Shown here in pieces: positions 43,914-53,439 of a stretch of DNA of 64,000 nt; the stretch's first letter is position 1; each line of letters begins with the position of its first letter. This DNA is from Clostridium_AD sp050717535 (GTDB lineage: Bacteria > Bacillota > Clostridia > Clostridiales > Clostridiaceae). The notes beneath the pieces were generated by a model. The model was not told where the DNA came from, ran no database searches, and saw only the letters and a list, made by a program, of their open reading frames with translations. The stretch is from the NCBI RefSeq assembly GCF_050717535.1, contig NZ_JBOITM010000088.1, forward strand, positions 1 to 64,000, written 5' to 3'. A program made the position numbers and the translations under genes.

Positions 43914-46409
43914 ATGAAACTATCATTTTTAGGTGGGGCCTATGAAATTGGTGCTAGTTGCATTTTATTTAAAATTGACAATAAAAATATATTAATGGAT
44001 TCTGGCATACGTCAAAGTACCTCTAAAGATCCCTTACCTGATTTCAGGACAATACAAGAAATGGGTGGAGTAGATGCTATTATAATTAGTCATGCTCATT
44101 TAGACCATATTGGCAGTTTGCCTATAATAAGTAAAGAATATCCGAATGCTAGAGTATACATGAATAACATGACTAAAGATTTAGTAAGAGTACTACTATA
44201 TGATAGTATTAAAATAATGAATAACAGAGATGCTGAAATTCCACTGTATGCTCAAGTAGATGTAGAGGATATGTTAAATAGAATCTTTACTATAAATTAT
44301 GAAGTTCCCTTTGAAATTTTTTACAATTTAAAACTCACCTTCTACAATGCCGGTCACATAGCAGGCGCAAGCTGTGTATATTTACAAGGTAGTGAAGGCT
44401 CATTATTTTATAGTGGTGATTTTTCATTATTTTCTCAAAAGTCTGTAGAAGGTGCAAAAATCCCTAAACTAAGACCAGATATTGGTATTTTCGAATCTAC
44501 TTATGCAGATAAACTGCATTCAAATAGGGAAATTGAAGAGGATCGCCTTATAGATATTGTTAATGATTGTGCTTGCAACAACGGGAAAATGATAATCCCT
44601 GCTTTTGCCTTAGGTCGTGCGCAGGAAGTTATACTTATACTTAAAAAAGCTATGAACTCTAAGAAATTAAAAAAAGTTAATATCTACATAGATGGCATGG
44701 TAAAAGACATTAATAGAGTTTACACATTTAATCCCCTTTACCTCAAAAACACTTTAGGAAAAAAAGTTTTAAGAGGTGTGGAACCCTTTTATGATGATAA
44801 TATTATACCAGTAAAAAATAAAGAGCAAAGAGAGACCTTGCTTGATTCTAAGGAAAGCCTCATTATAATATCCAGTTCTGGCATGCTTACAGGAGGTCCT
44901 AGCCAATTCTACGCTGAAAAAATCGCTACTATGGACAATGGTTATATAGTTATAACAGGATATCAAGATGAAGAATCTCCGGGAAGGAAACTTTTGAATT
45001 TGCTAGAAACTAACAAGGATGATAGAACTCTCGAAATAAACGGCAGAATCATTCCCGTAAAATGTCGGGTAGAAAGAGTAGGCCTATCTGCTCATGGAGA
45101 TAAAAGTGAAATTCAAGCTCTAATAGCAAAACTAACCCCTGATAATGTGTTTTTAGTACATGGTGATAGTGAAGTTATTAATAGCTTTGCAAAGGATGCT
45201 ACAAAGGGTATACGTGGAAAACTTTTTGTGCCTAAATCTGGTGAGTCTTTTGATATGGAAGTTAAAGCTCCACGGCCACAATTAAGCAAACAAATTCCTG
45301 TGGTAATGAAATCAAAAGAACCACTAAATAAAGAAAATCTTAAAATACTATGGAGTTTTGTTCGTGAAAAATATATGGATAAATTTTTCACCATAGAAGA
45401 ATTAACTTTTATATGGAGTGGTACAAAAATTCTTAAAGTCTTAGAGATAGACAAGTTTAAACTTGAAATTTTAGATTCACTTTATTTTGAAAGTGATTTA
45501 AGGCGGCTTTTCTTATTTAAAGCTAGAACTCCTGAAGACGTAAGGTTAGATTTAGTGCCTAAAACATTAAAAGCCAACGAAATAACTTCCATTACTTCCA
45601 AGTATTTAAGCGCCTTTCAATATAAAAAACTAGGTTTAAATCAAGAAGAAAGAGTCGCAATCCTATATTTTGATTTTCCAAGAAGAGTAGATAATTCTAT
45701 TCATGAAGCTATTAAAAATATTGAAGAAAAAACAGGATGGAAATTTGAAATAAACGAGCAAATGAATTTGCAGTCTTCTGATAATCTTATAAAAAGCTTA
45801 TTTAAAAATGCTGATATAAAAAAAATTTCATGTCACCTTAATGAAAATAAGATAATAGTAACACTAAAGTCATCTTTTGAAGTCACTACTCAGTTAAAAG
45901 AATTCAACAACCTCACTGGTGTAAATTTAGTAATTCAAAGTGAAAGTAACGTCTTATCAAATTCTATGTCAACTGATAATTATGCTATATTCAGTGAACA
46001 CAGCAAAGCTCCTTTAGAGCAAAATATAAGTTTTCAGCTTATTGATGAAGCTTTTATGTATGAAGAATTTAAGCCTTATAAAAAAAGTATAAAGCATAAT
46101 CATATGGGTAAATTTATAGAACTTACTTTTATTTCCCCAATCATTGGTAGAAAATATCTTAGTAAACTTGAAGCTCTATCAAAAGAAATAGCTTGGAATA
46201 TAAACATAGCAACTTCTGTTAATCAAAATGCCATTATAAATTTAGTAGTGCAGCTATGTGATGATAATCAGGTGAATTTAAAAAAGAATCCCGCCTTTAA
46301 TGAGGCTGCTTTAAAAGTGATTTTGAAGTGTGAGAGTATAGATGAGAATGTATTCCTCAAAATCAAAGAGACTTTTGAATATAACACAGGATGCACCTTA
46401 GAAATTTAG
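43914..46409 (+). CDS. beta-CASP metallo-beta-lactamase nuclease with long C-terminal extension
   Basis: An 831-residue protein. Residues 1-440 form a CPSF-type metallo-beta-lactamase/beta-CASP nuclease: SHAHLDHIG (metal motif 2), AGHIAGAS, SGDFS, then beta-CASP motifs STYADK, IIPAFALGRAQE, and GLSAHGDKSE with the last histidine. Such enzymes cut RNA in the cytosol. The remaining 390 residues have no family I recognise; they are alpha/beta and contain repeat-like units each ending near TLK/TFIS/VILK strands, possibly KH-like RNA-binding modules. No signal peptide. It is monocistronic, starting at the ATG after AGAGGAAG. The extension more than doubles the usual clostridial length for such proteins. 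Confidence 0.82.
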   Translation: MKLSFLGGAYEIGASCILFKIDNKNILMDSGIRQSTSKDPLPDFRTIQEMGGVDAIIISHAHLDHIGSLPIISKEYPNARVYMNNMTKDLVRVLLYDSIKIMNNRDAEIPLYAQVDVEDMLNRIFTINYEVPFEIFYNLKLTFYNAGHIAGASCVYLQGSEGSLFYSGDFSLFSQKSVEGAKIPKLRPDIGIFESTYADKLHSNREIEEDRLIDIVNDCACNNGKMIIPAFALGRAQEVILILKKAMNSKKLKKVNIYIDGMVKDINRVYTFNPLYLKNTLGKKVLRGVEPFYDDNIIPVKNKEQRETLLDSKESLIIISSSGMLTGGPSQFYAEKIATMDNGYIVITGYQDEESPGRKLLNLLETNKDDRTLEINGRIIPVKCRVERVGLSAHGDKSEIQALIAKLTPDNVFLVHGDSEVINSFAKDATKGIRGKLFVPKSGESFDMEVKAPRPQLSKQIPVVMKSKEPLNKENLKILWSFVREKYMDKFFTIEELTFIWSGTKILKVLEIDKFKLEILDSLYFESDLRRLFLFKARTPEDVRLDLVPKTLKANEITSITSKYLSAFQYKKLGLNQEERVAILYFDFPRRVDNSIHEAIKNIEEKTGWKFEINEQMNLQSSDNLIKSLFKNADIKKISCHLNENKIIVTLKSSFEVTTQLKEFNNLTGVNLVIQSESNVLSNSMSTDNYAIFSEHSKAPLEQNISFQLIDEAFMYEEFKPYKKSIKHNHMGKFIELTFISPIIGRKYLSKLEALSKEIAWNINIATSVNQNAIINLVVQLCDDNQVNLKKNPAFNEAALKVILKCESIDENVFLKIKETFEYNTGCTLEI

Positions 46410-46453
46410 ATGTCACCCAAGTGGAAAGTAGCAAGTTCTCACTCGGGTGATGC
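46409..46453. repeat. dispersed palindromic repeat, reverse diverged copy
   Basis: Reverse complement reads CTTGCTACTTTCCACTTGG then GTGACATC, aligned with the common repeat. It overlaps the beta-CASP stop codon. Confidence 0.55.
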
Positions 46454-46454
46454 T

Positions 46455-47318
46455 CTATTTTTCCACTGCCTTTAATGTCACACATACTATTTCTGGTCTA
46501 TTAAATACTCTTTGGGGAAAGACACTATTACCGAGTCCTCTACTTACTACCATAGTTATATTATCTTTTGTATACATTCCTTTGTAATACTTTGGCCAAA
46601 ATCCTTGTCCAGGCGAAAAAACTCCTCCTATAAAGGGAATAATAAATTGACCACCGTGAGAATGGCCAGTAAAAGCAAGATCAATATTATTATTAACATA
46701 AAGGTCAAAAAACTCAGTTCTGTGAGAAAGTAGTATATTATAATACTTTTTATTATTGACAAGGAGCAATTCTCTTTTTATTATATCTTCATTGAAAAGA
46801 ACTTTATATTGACCAATGGTACTGAATATAGGGTCATCTATTCCCGAAATCAGAATCTTTTCATTATCCTTTTCATAAAAAATAGATTCATTTCTTAAAA
46901 CAAATACTCCCCTTTCTTTAAGCTTTTTTTCTAAAGATGCAAAATTACTAGACAATCCCTCGTGGTTTCCATTGACATAATATATTGGTGCTATGGATTT
47001 TATTTTATCTATAAGTAATAGCGCATTTTCTTCATTATATTTTCGTCTATCCACTAAGTCTCCTGTAATAACTATAATATTGGGCTTTTGTGATTTTATT
47101 TTTGCTACAAGAGTATTGTCATCTTTGTAAAAAACTTTGTTATGTAAATCTGAAATTTGAACAATCTTAAAATTGTTAAAAGCTATAGGCAGTGTATTGC
47201 TATTTATATTGTGCTTAGAAATTACTATATTATTGTTTTCGAAATAAGAAAAGCAACCTAAAAAGAGAATAATAACAATGATTATTATAAATTTTTTTGA
47301 AATAAATTTTTTAAACAT
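46455..47318 (-). CDS. membrane-anchored metallophosphoesterase (YkuE/YaeI-like)
   Basis: A 287-residue calcineurin-type phosphoesterase with an N-terminal membrane segment (about 9-26). Metal motifs are QISDLHNKVF, VITGDLVDRR, YVNGNHEG and LAFTGHSHGGQF. Relatives such as YaeI and YkuE hydrolyse lipid-linked substrates or nucleotides outside or near the membrane. The ribosome site is weak (AGGGCAAGG). Alone in its direction; substrate unknown. Confidence 0.87.
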   Translation of the reverse strand: MFKKFISKKFIIIIVIILFLGCFSYFENNNIVISKHNINSNTLPIAFNNFKIVQISDLHNKVFYKDDNTLVAKIKSQKPNIIVITGDLVDRRKYNEENALLLIDKIKSIAPIYYVNGNHEGLSSNFASLEKKLKERGVFVLRNESIFYEKDNEKILISGIDDPIFSTIGQYKVLFNEDIIKRELLLVNNKKYYNILLSHRTEFFDLYVNNNIDLAFTGHSHGGQFIIPFIGGVFSPGQGFWPKYYKGMYTKDNITMVVSRGLGNSVFPQRVFNRPEIVCVTLKAVEK

Positions 47319-47671
47319 AAAGATTACCTTGCCCTCTCAATTTTGTGAAATATCAACAATATGTGAAAATATCATGATTTTTAATATATTAAACTAAGAA
47401 ATTTTGAATTTTAATTTGCTTTAATTATATCCTAAAGATTTACTTTTACAAACAAATTTAATTCATATTTTATAATTCAAATAATCTTCCAGAGTTCTGT
47501 TAAGCTGGTAAACATATTTTTACATAGTTATTTATCAAATTAATTATGTTATAATAAGTTATATTTATTTTAGTAAAACAATTAATTAATAGTAAATTTT
47601 TATTAAAATGGAGGAAGTGTAACTTAAGCCTAATAAAGACCGTTAATAACTTTGCGAAAGGATGATTTAGC
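47319..47671. other. intergenic region between divergent genes
   Basis: AT-rich with no gene. A TATAAT (47550-47555) on the plus strand may be the -10 of the following gene, about 115 bases before its start, but its -35 is weak. No hairpin or repeat stands out. Confidence 0.35.
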
Positions 47672-48244
47672 ATGAATGTTATAATCTCACAAGATAAAAC
47701 CAAATATTTTCTTAATAGCTATTTCAAGTATTTATGGTTTAAATTTTTTATTATCCAGGAAATACTTTTTATTCTAGCTTGTTACTTTCAACACTACAAC
47801 ATATTAAGTTCTATACTAAGTTCTCTTATACTTATCCCTGTTTCCTTTGGCATTTCTAAGTTACTTCACAAAGAAAACCAAAAATGCGTTGTGGAATTCT
47901 ATTACAAAAATGGCAGTAAATTCAAATCTAATATAAAAACCAATGATAAACTCACTATAATATGTAACCTTAAAAAGTTTAATGGTCCAACCTTTGGTGC
48001 TCTTACTTTGAGTAGGAACTCATTAATGTTTACACCCTTTAAAGAGAGCCTTAATAACGATAAGTTTATAATTAATAATATTAAAATGCCTAATGTCCAT
48101 ATATCTATTATGAATACAAAAGATTCATGGATTAACAAAGCATTTTTCAAAGGAAATCTTTATTGCTTAGAGGTTAAATTGAATAATAAAAAGCTTGTAT
48201 TACAAATGCCTACTGATGATTTAAATAAAACCTTATTTTCATAA
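47672..48244 (+). CDS. membrane protein of unknown function
   Basis: A 190-residue protein with two membrane segments (about 20-42 and 45-62) followed by a cytosolic or outside domain of about 125 residues rich in beta strands and lysine. The pattern LTLSRNSLMFTPFKESL then VHISIMNT could be a GRAM/PH-like fold, but this is weak. AAAGGATG precedes the ATG. Monocistronic, ending in a hairpin. I propose no function. Confidence 0.6.
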   Translation: MNVIISQDKTKYFLNSYFKYLWFKFFIIQEILFILACYFQHYNILSSILSSLILIPVSFGISKLLHKENQKCVVEFYYKNGSKFKSNIKTNDKLTIICNLKKFNGPTFGALTLSRNSLMFTPFKESLNNDKFIINNIKMPNVHISIMNTKDSWINKAFFKGNLYCLEVKLNNKKLVLQMPTDDLNKTLFS

Positions 48245-48246
48245 AA

Positions 48247-48286
48247 AACTAAAGCTTATTTTATTGTTTTAAAGTAAGCTTTAGTT
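48247..48286. terminator. terminator after the unknown membrane protein gene
   Basis: AACTAAAGCTTA (48247-48258) pairs perfectly with TAAGCTTTAGTT (48275-48286); T and A runs flank it. Confidence 0.75.
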
Positions 48287-48312
48287 CTAAATTTTAACCA
48301 CTAGCATGTACA

Positions 48313-48339
48313 ACTTGCCACTTGCCACGTGGGTGGCAC
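48313..48339. repeat. dispersed palindromic repeat, consensus-like copy
   Basis: ACTTGCCACTTGCCACGTGG then GTGGCAC, the best match to the family consensus. It lies just past the stop codon of the second ABC half-transporter. Confidence 0.75.
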
Positions 48340-48349
48340 TATTATTTTC

Positions 48350-50197
48350 CTAGGAAACCACAGATTTGCTTGCTAGCTCTTTTTCTTCAAGCAACTGATT
48401 GGTATATAGGGTATAGTAGTAACCTTTTTTTCTTAGTAGCTGCCTGTGAGTCCCTGATTCTGTAATCTTCCCATGCCTTATGACAAGAATTTTATCTGCA
48501 GACACTATTGTAGAAAGTCTATGGGCCACCACAAAACTAGTTCTATCTGAGAGAACTTTTTCTATGGCATTTTGTATCATTCTTTCTGTTTCAGTATCTA
48601 TAGAAGAGGTAGCTTCATCAAGAACAAATAGTGCTGGATCCGCTACTATAGCTCTAGCAAAGGAAATAAGTTGCTTCTCTCCGGTGGATAGATTTCCTCC
48701 ACCCTCACCAACTTCAGAATCATAGCCTTTTTCTAGTTTACTTATAAAACTATGAGCATTTACAAGTCTTGCTGCATTTTCAATTTCATCCTCCGTTGCA
48801 TCTAGCTTTCCATATTTGATATTATCTCTAATATTTCCACTAAATAAATGTGGACTTTGAAGTACATATCCTATATTCGATTGAAGCCACAATAGTGATC
48901 TTTCTCTGTAATCTATTCCGTCAATTAATATTTTTCCACTACTTGGCTCATAAAATCTACAAAGCAAGTTTACTAAGGTACTTTTACCAGAACCGGTTTC
49001 TCCAACTAGTGCTATGGTATCACCTTTTTTAACCTTTAGGTTAAAGTTTTCAAACACTTTTTCACCGTTTTTATAGGAAAAGCACACATCTTTAAACTCA
49101 ATATCACCTTGTATTTCTTCAAAGTTCTCTACTTTTGGATCAAACAAATCCCCGTACTTTTCAATTACATCCTCCCTATCCCATATTTCTGGCTCTGTTT
49201 CTATTAATGTTATTATTCTTTCTGCAGATGCCTGTGCATTCTGAAGTTCTGCAATGGTTCCAGCCAGCTGACTTACAGGGTCAAAAAACTGTACTGTATA
49301 AGCAATAAACATTACAAAAGTACCATAGGTTAGTGCTCCTGATATAACACTTTTCCCTCCTATCCAAAGAACAAAGCCTGCTCCTAAACTTCCCATAGAT
49401 ATAACAATTGGAAGAAAGAGAGCAGAAAACATAGCTGCTCTTACAGAAGAATCTCTCATATGCCCTGCATCAACATTAAATTCTTTCAAATTTTCTTCTT
49501 CTCGAACAAGAGTTTTGGTAGTCTTAGCCCCAGATACCTCTTCACTAAAATCTGCAGTTAATTTTGAATTTAATTTTCTTACTTTTCTATAAGATTTCAA
49601 AATTTTCTTTTGAAAAAACATTCCTATTAAAAATAAGGGTGGTACTACACTCATGCATATTAGTGTTAATCCTACATTATTATAAAGCATTACTCCTATA
49701 AACCCAATCATCATAACTAGCGCCCAAACCATGTCTATAAGTCCCCAGGATATTATTTCACTAAGTCTTGCTACATCTGAGGTCATTCTTGCCATAAGCC
49801 ATCCCACTGATGAGTTATCATAATATGAAAAGGATAATTGTTGAAGCCTTTTAAACCCAAGCTTTCTTATATGATAAGCCAGATGTGTTTCAATCTTACC
49901 TGCATTTATTATAAATAATCTTACATTTAATGCTTGAAAAACAATTATGCAAAAGTAAACTATTGCAAAGATGGTAAGCCCCTGTGTTGTTTTCTTCATT
50001 ATAAAATTATCGATGGCATACCTTGTAAGTAATGGCATTACAACATCTATTCCTGCCACACCTACCATTAAGAAAGCCAAAAATGCAAGTCCCTTTTTAA
50101 ATTCCGTAAGGTATTTAAATAGCTTTCTCCATATTCCTATATCTATTTTTTCTGTAGATTTATTTCCCACTAATTTTTTTTCGTCATTACTAGCCAT
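48350..50197 (-). CDS. ABC half-transporter, BmrD-like subunit
   Basis: A 615-residue half-transporter: six membrane segments (about 35-320), then an ATPase domain with Walker A GETGSGKST, signature LSTGEKQL and Walker B LFVLDEATSS carrying the catalytic glutamate. It pairs with the subunit at 50243-52045 in a heterodimeric multidrug exporter of the BmrCD/YheIH type. In such pairs this LSTGE signature faces the partner's degenerate Walker B, forming the inactive site, whereas its own Walker B forms the active one. The gene is second in the operon, 45 bases after the first, with GGCGGTGAT before the ATG. Confidence 0.9.
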   Translation of the reverse strand: MASNDEKKLVGNKSTEKIDIGIWRKLFKYLTEFKKGLAFLAFLMVGVAGIDVVMPLLTRYAIDNFIMKKTTQGLTIFAIVYFCIIVFQALNVRLFIINAGKIETHLAYHIRKLGFKRLQQLSFSYYDNSSVGWLMARMTSDVARLSEIISWGLIDMVWALVMMIGFIGVMLYNNVGLTLICMSVVPPLFLIGMFFQKKILKSYRKVRKLNSKLTADFSEEVSGAKTTKTLVREEENLKEFNVDAGHMRDSSVRAAMFSALFLPIVISMGSLGAGFVLWIGGKSVISGALTYGTFVMFIAYTVQFFDPVSQLAGTIAELQNAQASAERIITLIETEPEIWDREDVIEKYGDLFDPKVENFEEIQGDIEFKDVCFSYKNGEKVFENFNLKVKKGDTIALVGETGSGKSTLVNLLCRFYEPSSGKILIDGIDYRERSLLWLQSNIGYVLQSPHLFSGNIRDNIKYGKLDATEDEIENAARLVNAHSFISKLEKGYDSEVGEGGGNLSTGEKQLISFARAIVADPALFVLDEATSSIDTETERMIQNAIEKVLSDRTSFVVAHRLSTIVSADKILVIRHGKITESGTHRQLLRKKGYYYTLYTNQLLEEKELASKSVVS

Positions 50198-50242
50198 AAT
50201 ATCACCGCCCTTGAATAGTTAGTGTACCTGTTGTACACTGAT

Positions 50243-52045
50243 TTACTCATTGCATACCTGCTTTTCATCATCTAGTTGGTCTAATGATGTCTGTATTTCC
50301 CATATTCTTTTGTAGATACCATCTTTTTTAATAAGGGTTTTATGGGTACCAATGTCTTCAATTTTTCCATGATTTAATACTATAATTTTATCTGCAGCCA
50401 TAACTGTGGAAATTCTATGTGAGATTATGAAAGTAGTGCTACCTTTATTTTTCTTTTTAAGTTCTTCCCTTATAACCCTATCCGTTTCAGTATCCACTGC
50501 ACTTAATGAATCATCAAATATTAATATAGGCATATCTTTTATAAGTGTTCTTGCAATGGCAACTCTTTGTCTTTGTCCTCCTGACAAGGTGACACCCTTT
50601 TCTCCCACTATTGTGTCATACCCCTTTTCAAAAGAATTTATAACATTATGCACAGCAGCTACTGTGGCTGCATTTTGAATTTCTATATCCTTTGAGTCTA
50701 TCTTTGCCATTTTAATATTTTCCTTTATGGTTCTTGAATAGAGAAAGGGCTCTTGAAGCACTATTCCTATATTGCTTCTCATATGCTTTCTTTCAATATC
50801 TTTAAGCTCTACTCCATCAATTTTTATAGAGCCACTATCATAGTCATAAAGTCTTAATAAAAGATGTACTAGTGAGGATTTTCCTGAACCTGTTGGCCCA
50901 ACAATAGCCACTGTTTCACCTTTCTTTACTTTAAAACTTATACCGCTCAGAATTTCATTATCACTCTCATATTCAAAGTCTACATTTTCAAAACTTATTT
51001 CTCCACTAATCTCTGGTTTTAGTGCTTTACCCTGTTCCTGTTCCACTGGCACATCCATAATATTTGTTATTCTCTGAAGAGAAACTGACATTTTCCCCAT
51101 ATCAGAAAGAATTCTGCCTAGTTGCCTTACTGGCCATAATAACATTCCTTCATAAGTATTAAATACCACAAGTGTCCCCAAACTTATTTCTCCATTAACT
51201 GCAAAGTATATACCTGATACTAAAACCAGACCAATTTGAGTCATGCACAGAACATCTGATGTAGACCAATAAGTTGAAAGTAGCTTTACTAAATTAAAAT
51301 TCAAATCCCTATATTTCATGTTTTCACTTTCATATTTTTCAATTTCAAAGTTCTGTCTTCCAAAAGCTTTTACAACTCTAACTCCATTTAGATTTTCTTG
51401 AAGCACTGATGTTAAAACTCCCTCTTGAGCATCTGCTTTTTCAAATGTATTTTTTATTTTATAAAAAAACACATATGAAAATATAAAAATAATAGGTACT
51501 ATAACCATTGCAATAACCGTCATCTTTTTATTCAGTGACAACATCATGATAATTGCAAAAGATACTATAAAAAATGCTCTTCCGATTTCCACCATCTGCG
51601 TTGCAAAAAATTTTCTAACGGTTTCAACATCTGAAGTGCATCTTTGGATTAAGTCTCCAGATTCTGCTTTTATGTGATATGCATAAGGCAAATTCTGAAT
51701 ATGATCATAAAGCTTCACTCTCATATTTCTTGCTATGTTTTCAGCTGCCTGGGCGGAAAGCTTTCCTCTAAGAAATAAGAAAATTCCTCTTACACAGGTT
51801 AATATTACAAGACTTAAAGAACATATCCATAAATTTCTAAGAAGCACTCCTGTACCGCCAACCAATGTTACTAGCCTTTCTATAGGCACCGGAACATCTA
51901 ATGGTTTATTTCCTATTACAGAATCTATTGTTATTTTTATAATCATAGGTTCAAGCATTGCTATAAATGTAGCTGCTGCTATAGAAAGTATTGCAGTAAA
52001 ATATAGTAGTCTATTACCCACCGTTAGCTTTAAAAGCTTCTTCAT
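50243..52045 (-). CDS. ABC half-transporter, BmrC-like subunit
   Basis: A 600-residue half-transporter with six membrane segments (about 15-300) and an ATPase domain: Walker A GPTGSGKSS, signature LSGGQRQRVAIA, and Walker B ILIFDDSLSAVD with Asp in place of the catalytic Glu. This is the degenerate subunit of a BmrCD-type exporter. The start at 52045 (MKKLLKLTVG) has GGGGGAG seven bases upstream; 17 extra residues from 52096 cross it. The operon is preceded by a leader ORF and two terminators (52208-52463), suggesting translation-coupled attenuation as for Bacillus bmrBCD, where ribosome-targeting drugs induce. Confidence 0.9.
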   Translation of the reverse strand: MKKLLKLTVGNRLLYFTAILSIAAATFIAMLEPMIIKITIDSVIGNKPLDVPVPIERLVTLVGGTGVLLRNLWICSLSLVILTCVRGIFLFLRGKLSAQAAENIARNMRVKLYDHIQNLPYAYHIKAESGDLIQRCTSDVETVRKFFATQMVEIGRAFFIVSFAIIMMLSLNKKMTVIAMVIVPIIFIFSYVFFYKIKNTFEKADAQEGVLTSVLQENLNGVRVVKAFGRQNFEIEKYESENMKYRDLNFNLVKLLSTYWSTSDVLCMTQIGLVLVSGIYFAVNGEISLGTLVVFNTYEGMLLWPVRQLGRILSDMGKMSVSLQRITNIMDVPVEQEQGKALKPEISGEISFENVDFEYESDNEILSGISFKVKKGETVAIVGPTGSGKSSLVHLLLRLYDYDSGSIKIDGVELKDIERKHMRSNIGIVLQEPFLYSRTIKENIKMAKIDSKDIEIQNAATVAAVHNVINSFEKGYDTIVGEKGVTLSGGQRQRVAIARTLIKDMPILIFDDSLSAVDTETDRVIREELKKKNKGSTTFIISHRISTVMAADKIIVLNHGKIEDIGTHKTLIKKDGIYKRIWEIQTSLDQLDDEKQVCNE

Positions 52046-52207
52046 ATAAACTCCCCCCTTATGGCCCACCACCAAGTAATATTTTGAAAATCTCAAGTGT
52101 GAAAATTATAATTCCATCCACTGAATTTTCTGTAGTCATGTTTTTTAATCATTTTCAAATCACTCCTCGTATTTAATAGAATAGAAGCTTTGTTTTTTAT
52201 GCAAATT

Positions 52208-52239
52208 AAAAAGCCGAAGAATATATGTTCTACGGCTTT
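52208..52239 (-). terminator. second leader terminator before the ABC exporter
   Basis: On the minus strand AAAGCCGTAGAA pairs with TTCTTCGGCTTT with one mismatch, followed by TTAAT. It lies between the leader ORF and the first exporter gene. Confidence 0.75.
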
Positions 52240-52305
52240 ACCTATTAATTAGCTAGAAAAGATATGCTTAATATTATTACAAAGCAGTATCCTTTACCAC
52301 TAATA

Positions 52306-52336
52306 GAAAAAGCCATAGGCACACAACCCACGGCTT
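52306..52336 (-). terminator. first leader terminator before the ABC exporter
   Basis: On the minus strand AGCCGTGGG (52328-52336) pairs with CCTATGGCT (52311-52319) over nine bases including G-U pairs, followed by TTTTTC. It begins about 35 bases after the leader ORF stop codon. Confidence 0.75.
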
Positions 52337-52370
52337 ATATAATTAATATAAATAACAAAATTATTTAATA

Positions 52371-52463
52371 TTAAAGATTCATACCAAGATCGTGATTATA
52401 TACTTTATTGAATCTTACTACAAAGTTCACACTTTCAAATGTAAATCTTTTATCCCTCAACAT
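52371..52463 (-). CDS. 30-residue leader peptide of the ABC exporter operon
   Basis: A short ORF starting MLRDKRFTF and ending HDLGMNL. It has a GGGGGT ribosome binding site eight bases before the ATG and lies between a good promoter (52507-52535) and two terminators. The position, size and downstream exporter are those of a BmrB-type leader peptide, whose stalled translation lets transcription continue. It has no drug-binding or enzymatic features of its own. That it is translated is inferred from the ribosome site. Confidence 0.7.
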   Translation of the reverse strand: MLRDKRFTFESVNFVVRFNKVYNHDLGMNL

Positions 52464-52506
52464 GGTCACGACCCCCTTTTTAATATTAGTTGTTGCCAAC
52501 AAAATA

Positions 52507-52535
52507 ATTATATACCCTAATTATATATATTACAA
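52507..52535 (-). promoter_or_regulatory. promoter of the ABC exporter leader
   Basis: On the minus strand TTGTAA (52530-52535) and TATAAT (52507-52512) are 17 bases apart, about 45 bases before the leader ORF. Confidence 0.75.
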
Positions 52536-52549
52536 TGTGAAAGTAAAAA

Positions 52550-52575
52550 AATTCAGATATATCTGAAAATTTTAT
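52550..52575 (-). terminator. terminator of the SNF2/SWIM operon
   Basis: TTCAGATATATCTGAA is a perfect palindrome with A and T runs on its sides, about 25 bases after the stop codon of the SWIM gene. The stem is short. Confidence 0.55.
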
Positions 52576-52599
52576 AAACTCTATGAATCTACATTTTTT

Positions 52600-53439
52600 T
52601 TACTTTCCACCTAAATACTTTCTAGTCTCCTCTTCCGCATTTGTATATGCTGTCCTCATTTTGAGTCCAAACTCATCTTCACTAGTACAAAAATCTGGAA
52701 TCCCCAATGTTTTTATAACCCCATGCTTAACTTCAGGAGTTACATAGGAAAAGGACATGTTAAATATATCTTCATCCAGCTCTTTATAACTGGCAAATTC
52801 TCTTTTCAAATCATAAATAGTTTTTTTTGATTTTAGTTGTTTTCTTACTTTTCTCTTAACCTTTTCGCTTTCACTCCCACTTCTCAAAATTCTCAAACCT
52901 TTTAAAAATTCATTTTTTTCCATGCCTCTTAATTTTAAAATTACAAAAGGGTCTTTATCAAATTCAAGCCCAAGCATATAATGAACTGCAGCTATATGTT
53001 TACAAGGATTTGCAGAATCTGGGCATGAACACTCCGTAATTAAATGTATTTGTTTTTTAGGAAATAGAGAAACCCCAGCTTCTTTAAAAGCTTCTTCTAT
53101 ATTTTCAGGCATTTCTCCATTTAATATCATGGCGCAAAATATAGCCTTTTGTGACATTACATTCATGATATTTTCCCATTGGTCTTTTGAGAAGACATCA
53201 ATTTCCATATTTACCTTATAAGGTGTTGATCTACCACCCTGAACTTCTGCTTCAATTTCTCCCTTAGATACACGCATACTTAAAACATTACCAGCTCTTG
53301 CGTATTCCCGTCCTTTGTCAATTCTAGAACTTATAGTAAAACTTGAAATTGCATTATTCCATTTCTTAGACCACCAATTTATGCCAAATTCATTTCTTAT
53401 TCTTCCAGGCAAAAGGCAACATCTCCTTACCGCTATCAT
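52600..53439 (-). CDS. SWIM zinc-finger protein, partner of SNF2 helicase (YwqB-like)
   Basis: A 279-residue protein with the SWIM finger CSCPDSANPCKHIAAVHYML near residue 140, a DNA- or protein-binding zinc site. The N-terminal part (INWWSKKWNNAI, DKGREYARAGNVLSMRVSKG, EAEVQGGRSTPYKV) is typical of YwqB-type partners of bacterial SNF2 helicases. The ATG overlaps the helicase stop codon (ATGA at 53436-53439), so the two are translationally coupled. Its role in the complex is not known. Confidence 0.87.
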   Translation of the reverse strand: MIAVRRCCLLPGRIRNEFGINWWSKKWNNAISSFTISSRIDKGREYARAGNVLSMRVSKGEIEAEVQGGRSTPYKVNMEIDVFSKDQWENIMNVMSQKAIFCAMILNGEMPENIEEAFKEAGVSLFPKKQIHLITECSCPDSANPCKHIAAVHYMLGLEFDKDPFVILKLRGMEKNEFLKGLRILRSGSESEKVKRKVRKQLKSKKTIYDLKREFASYKELDEDIFNMSFSYVTPEVKHGVIKTLGIPDFCTSEDEFGLKMRTAYTNAEEETRKYLGGK

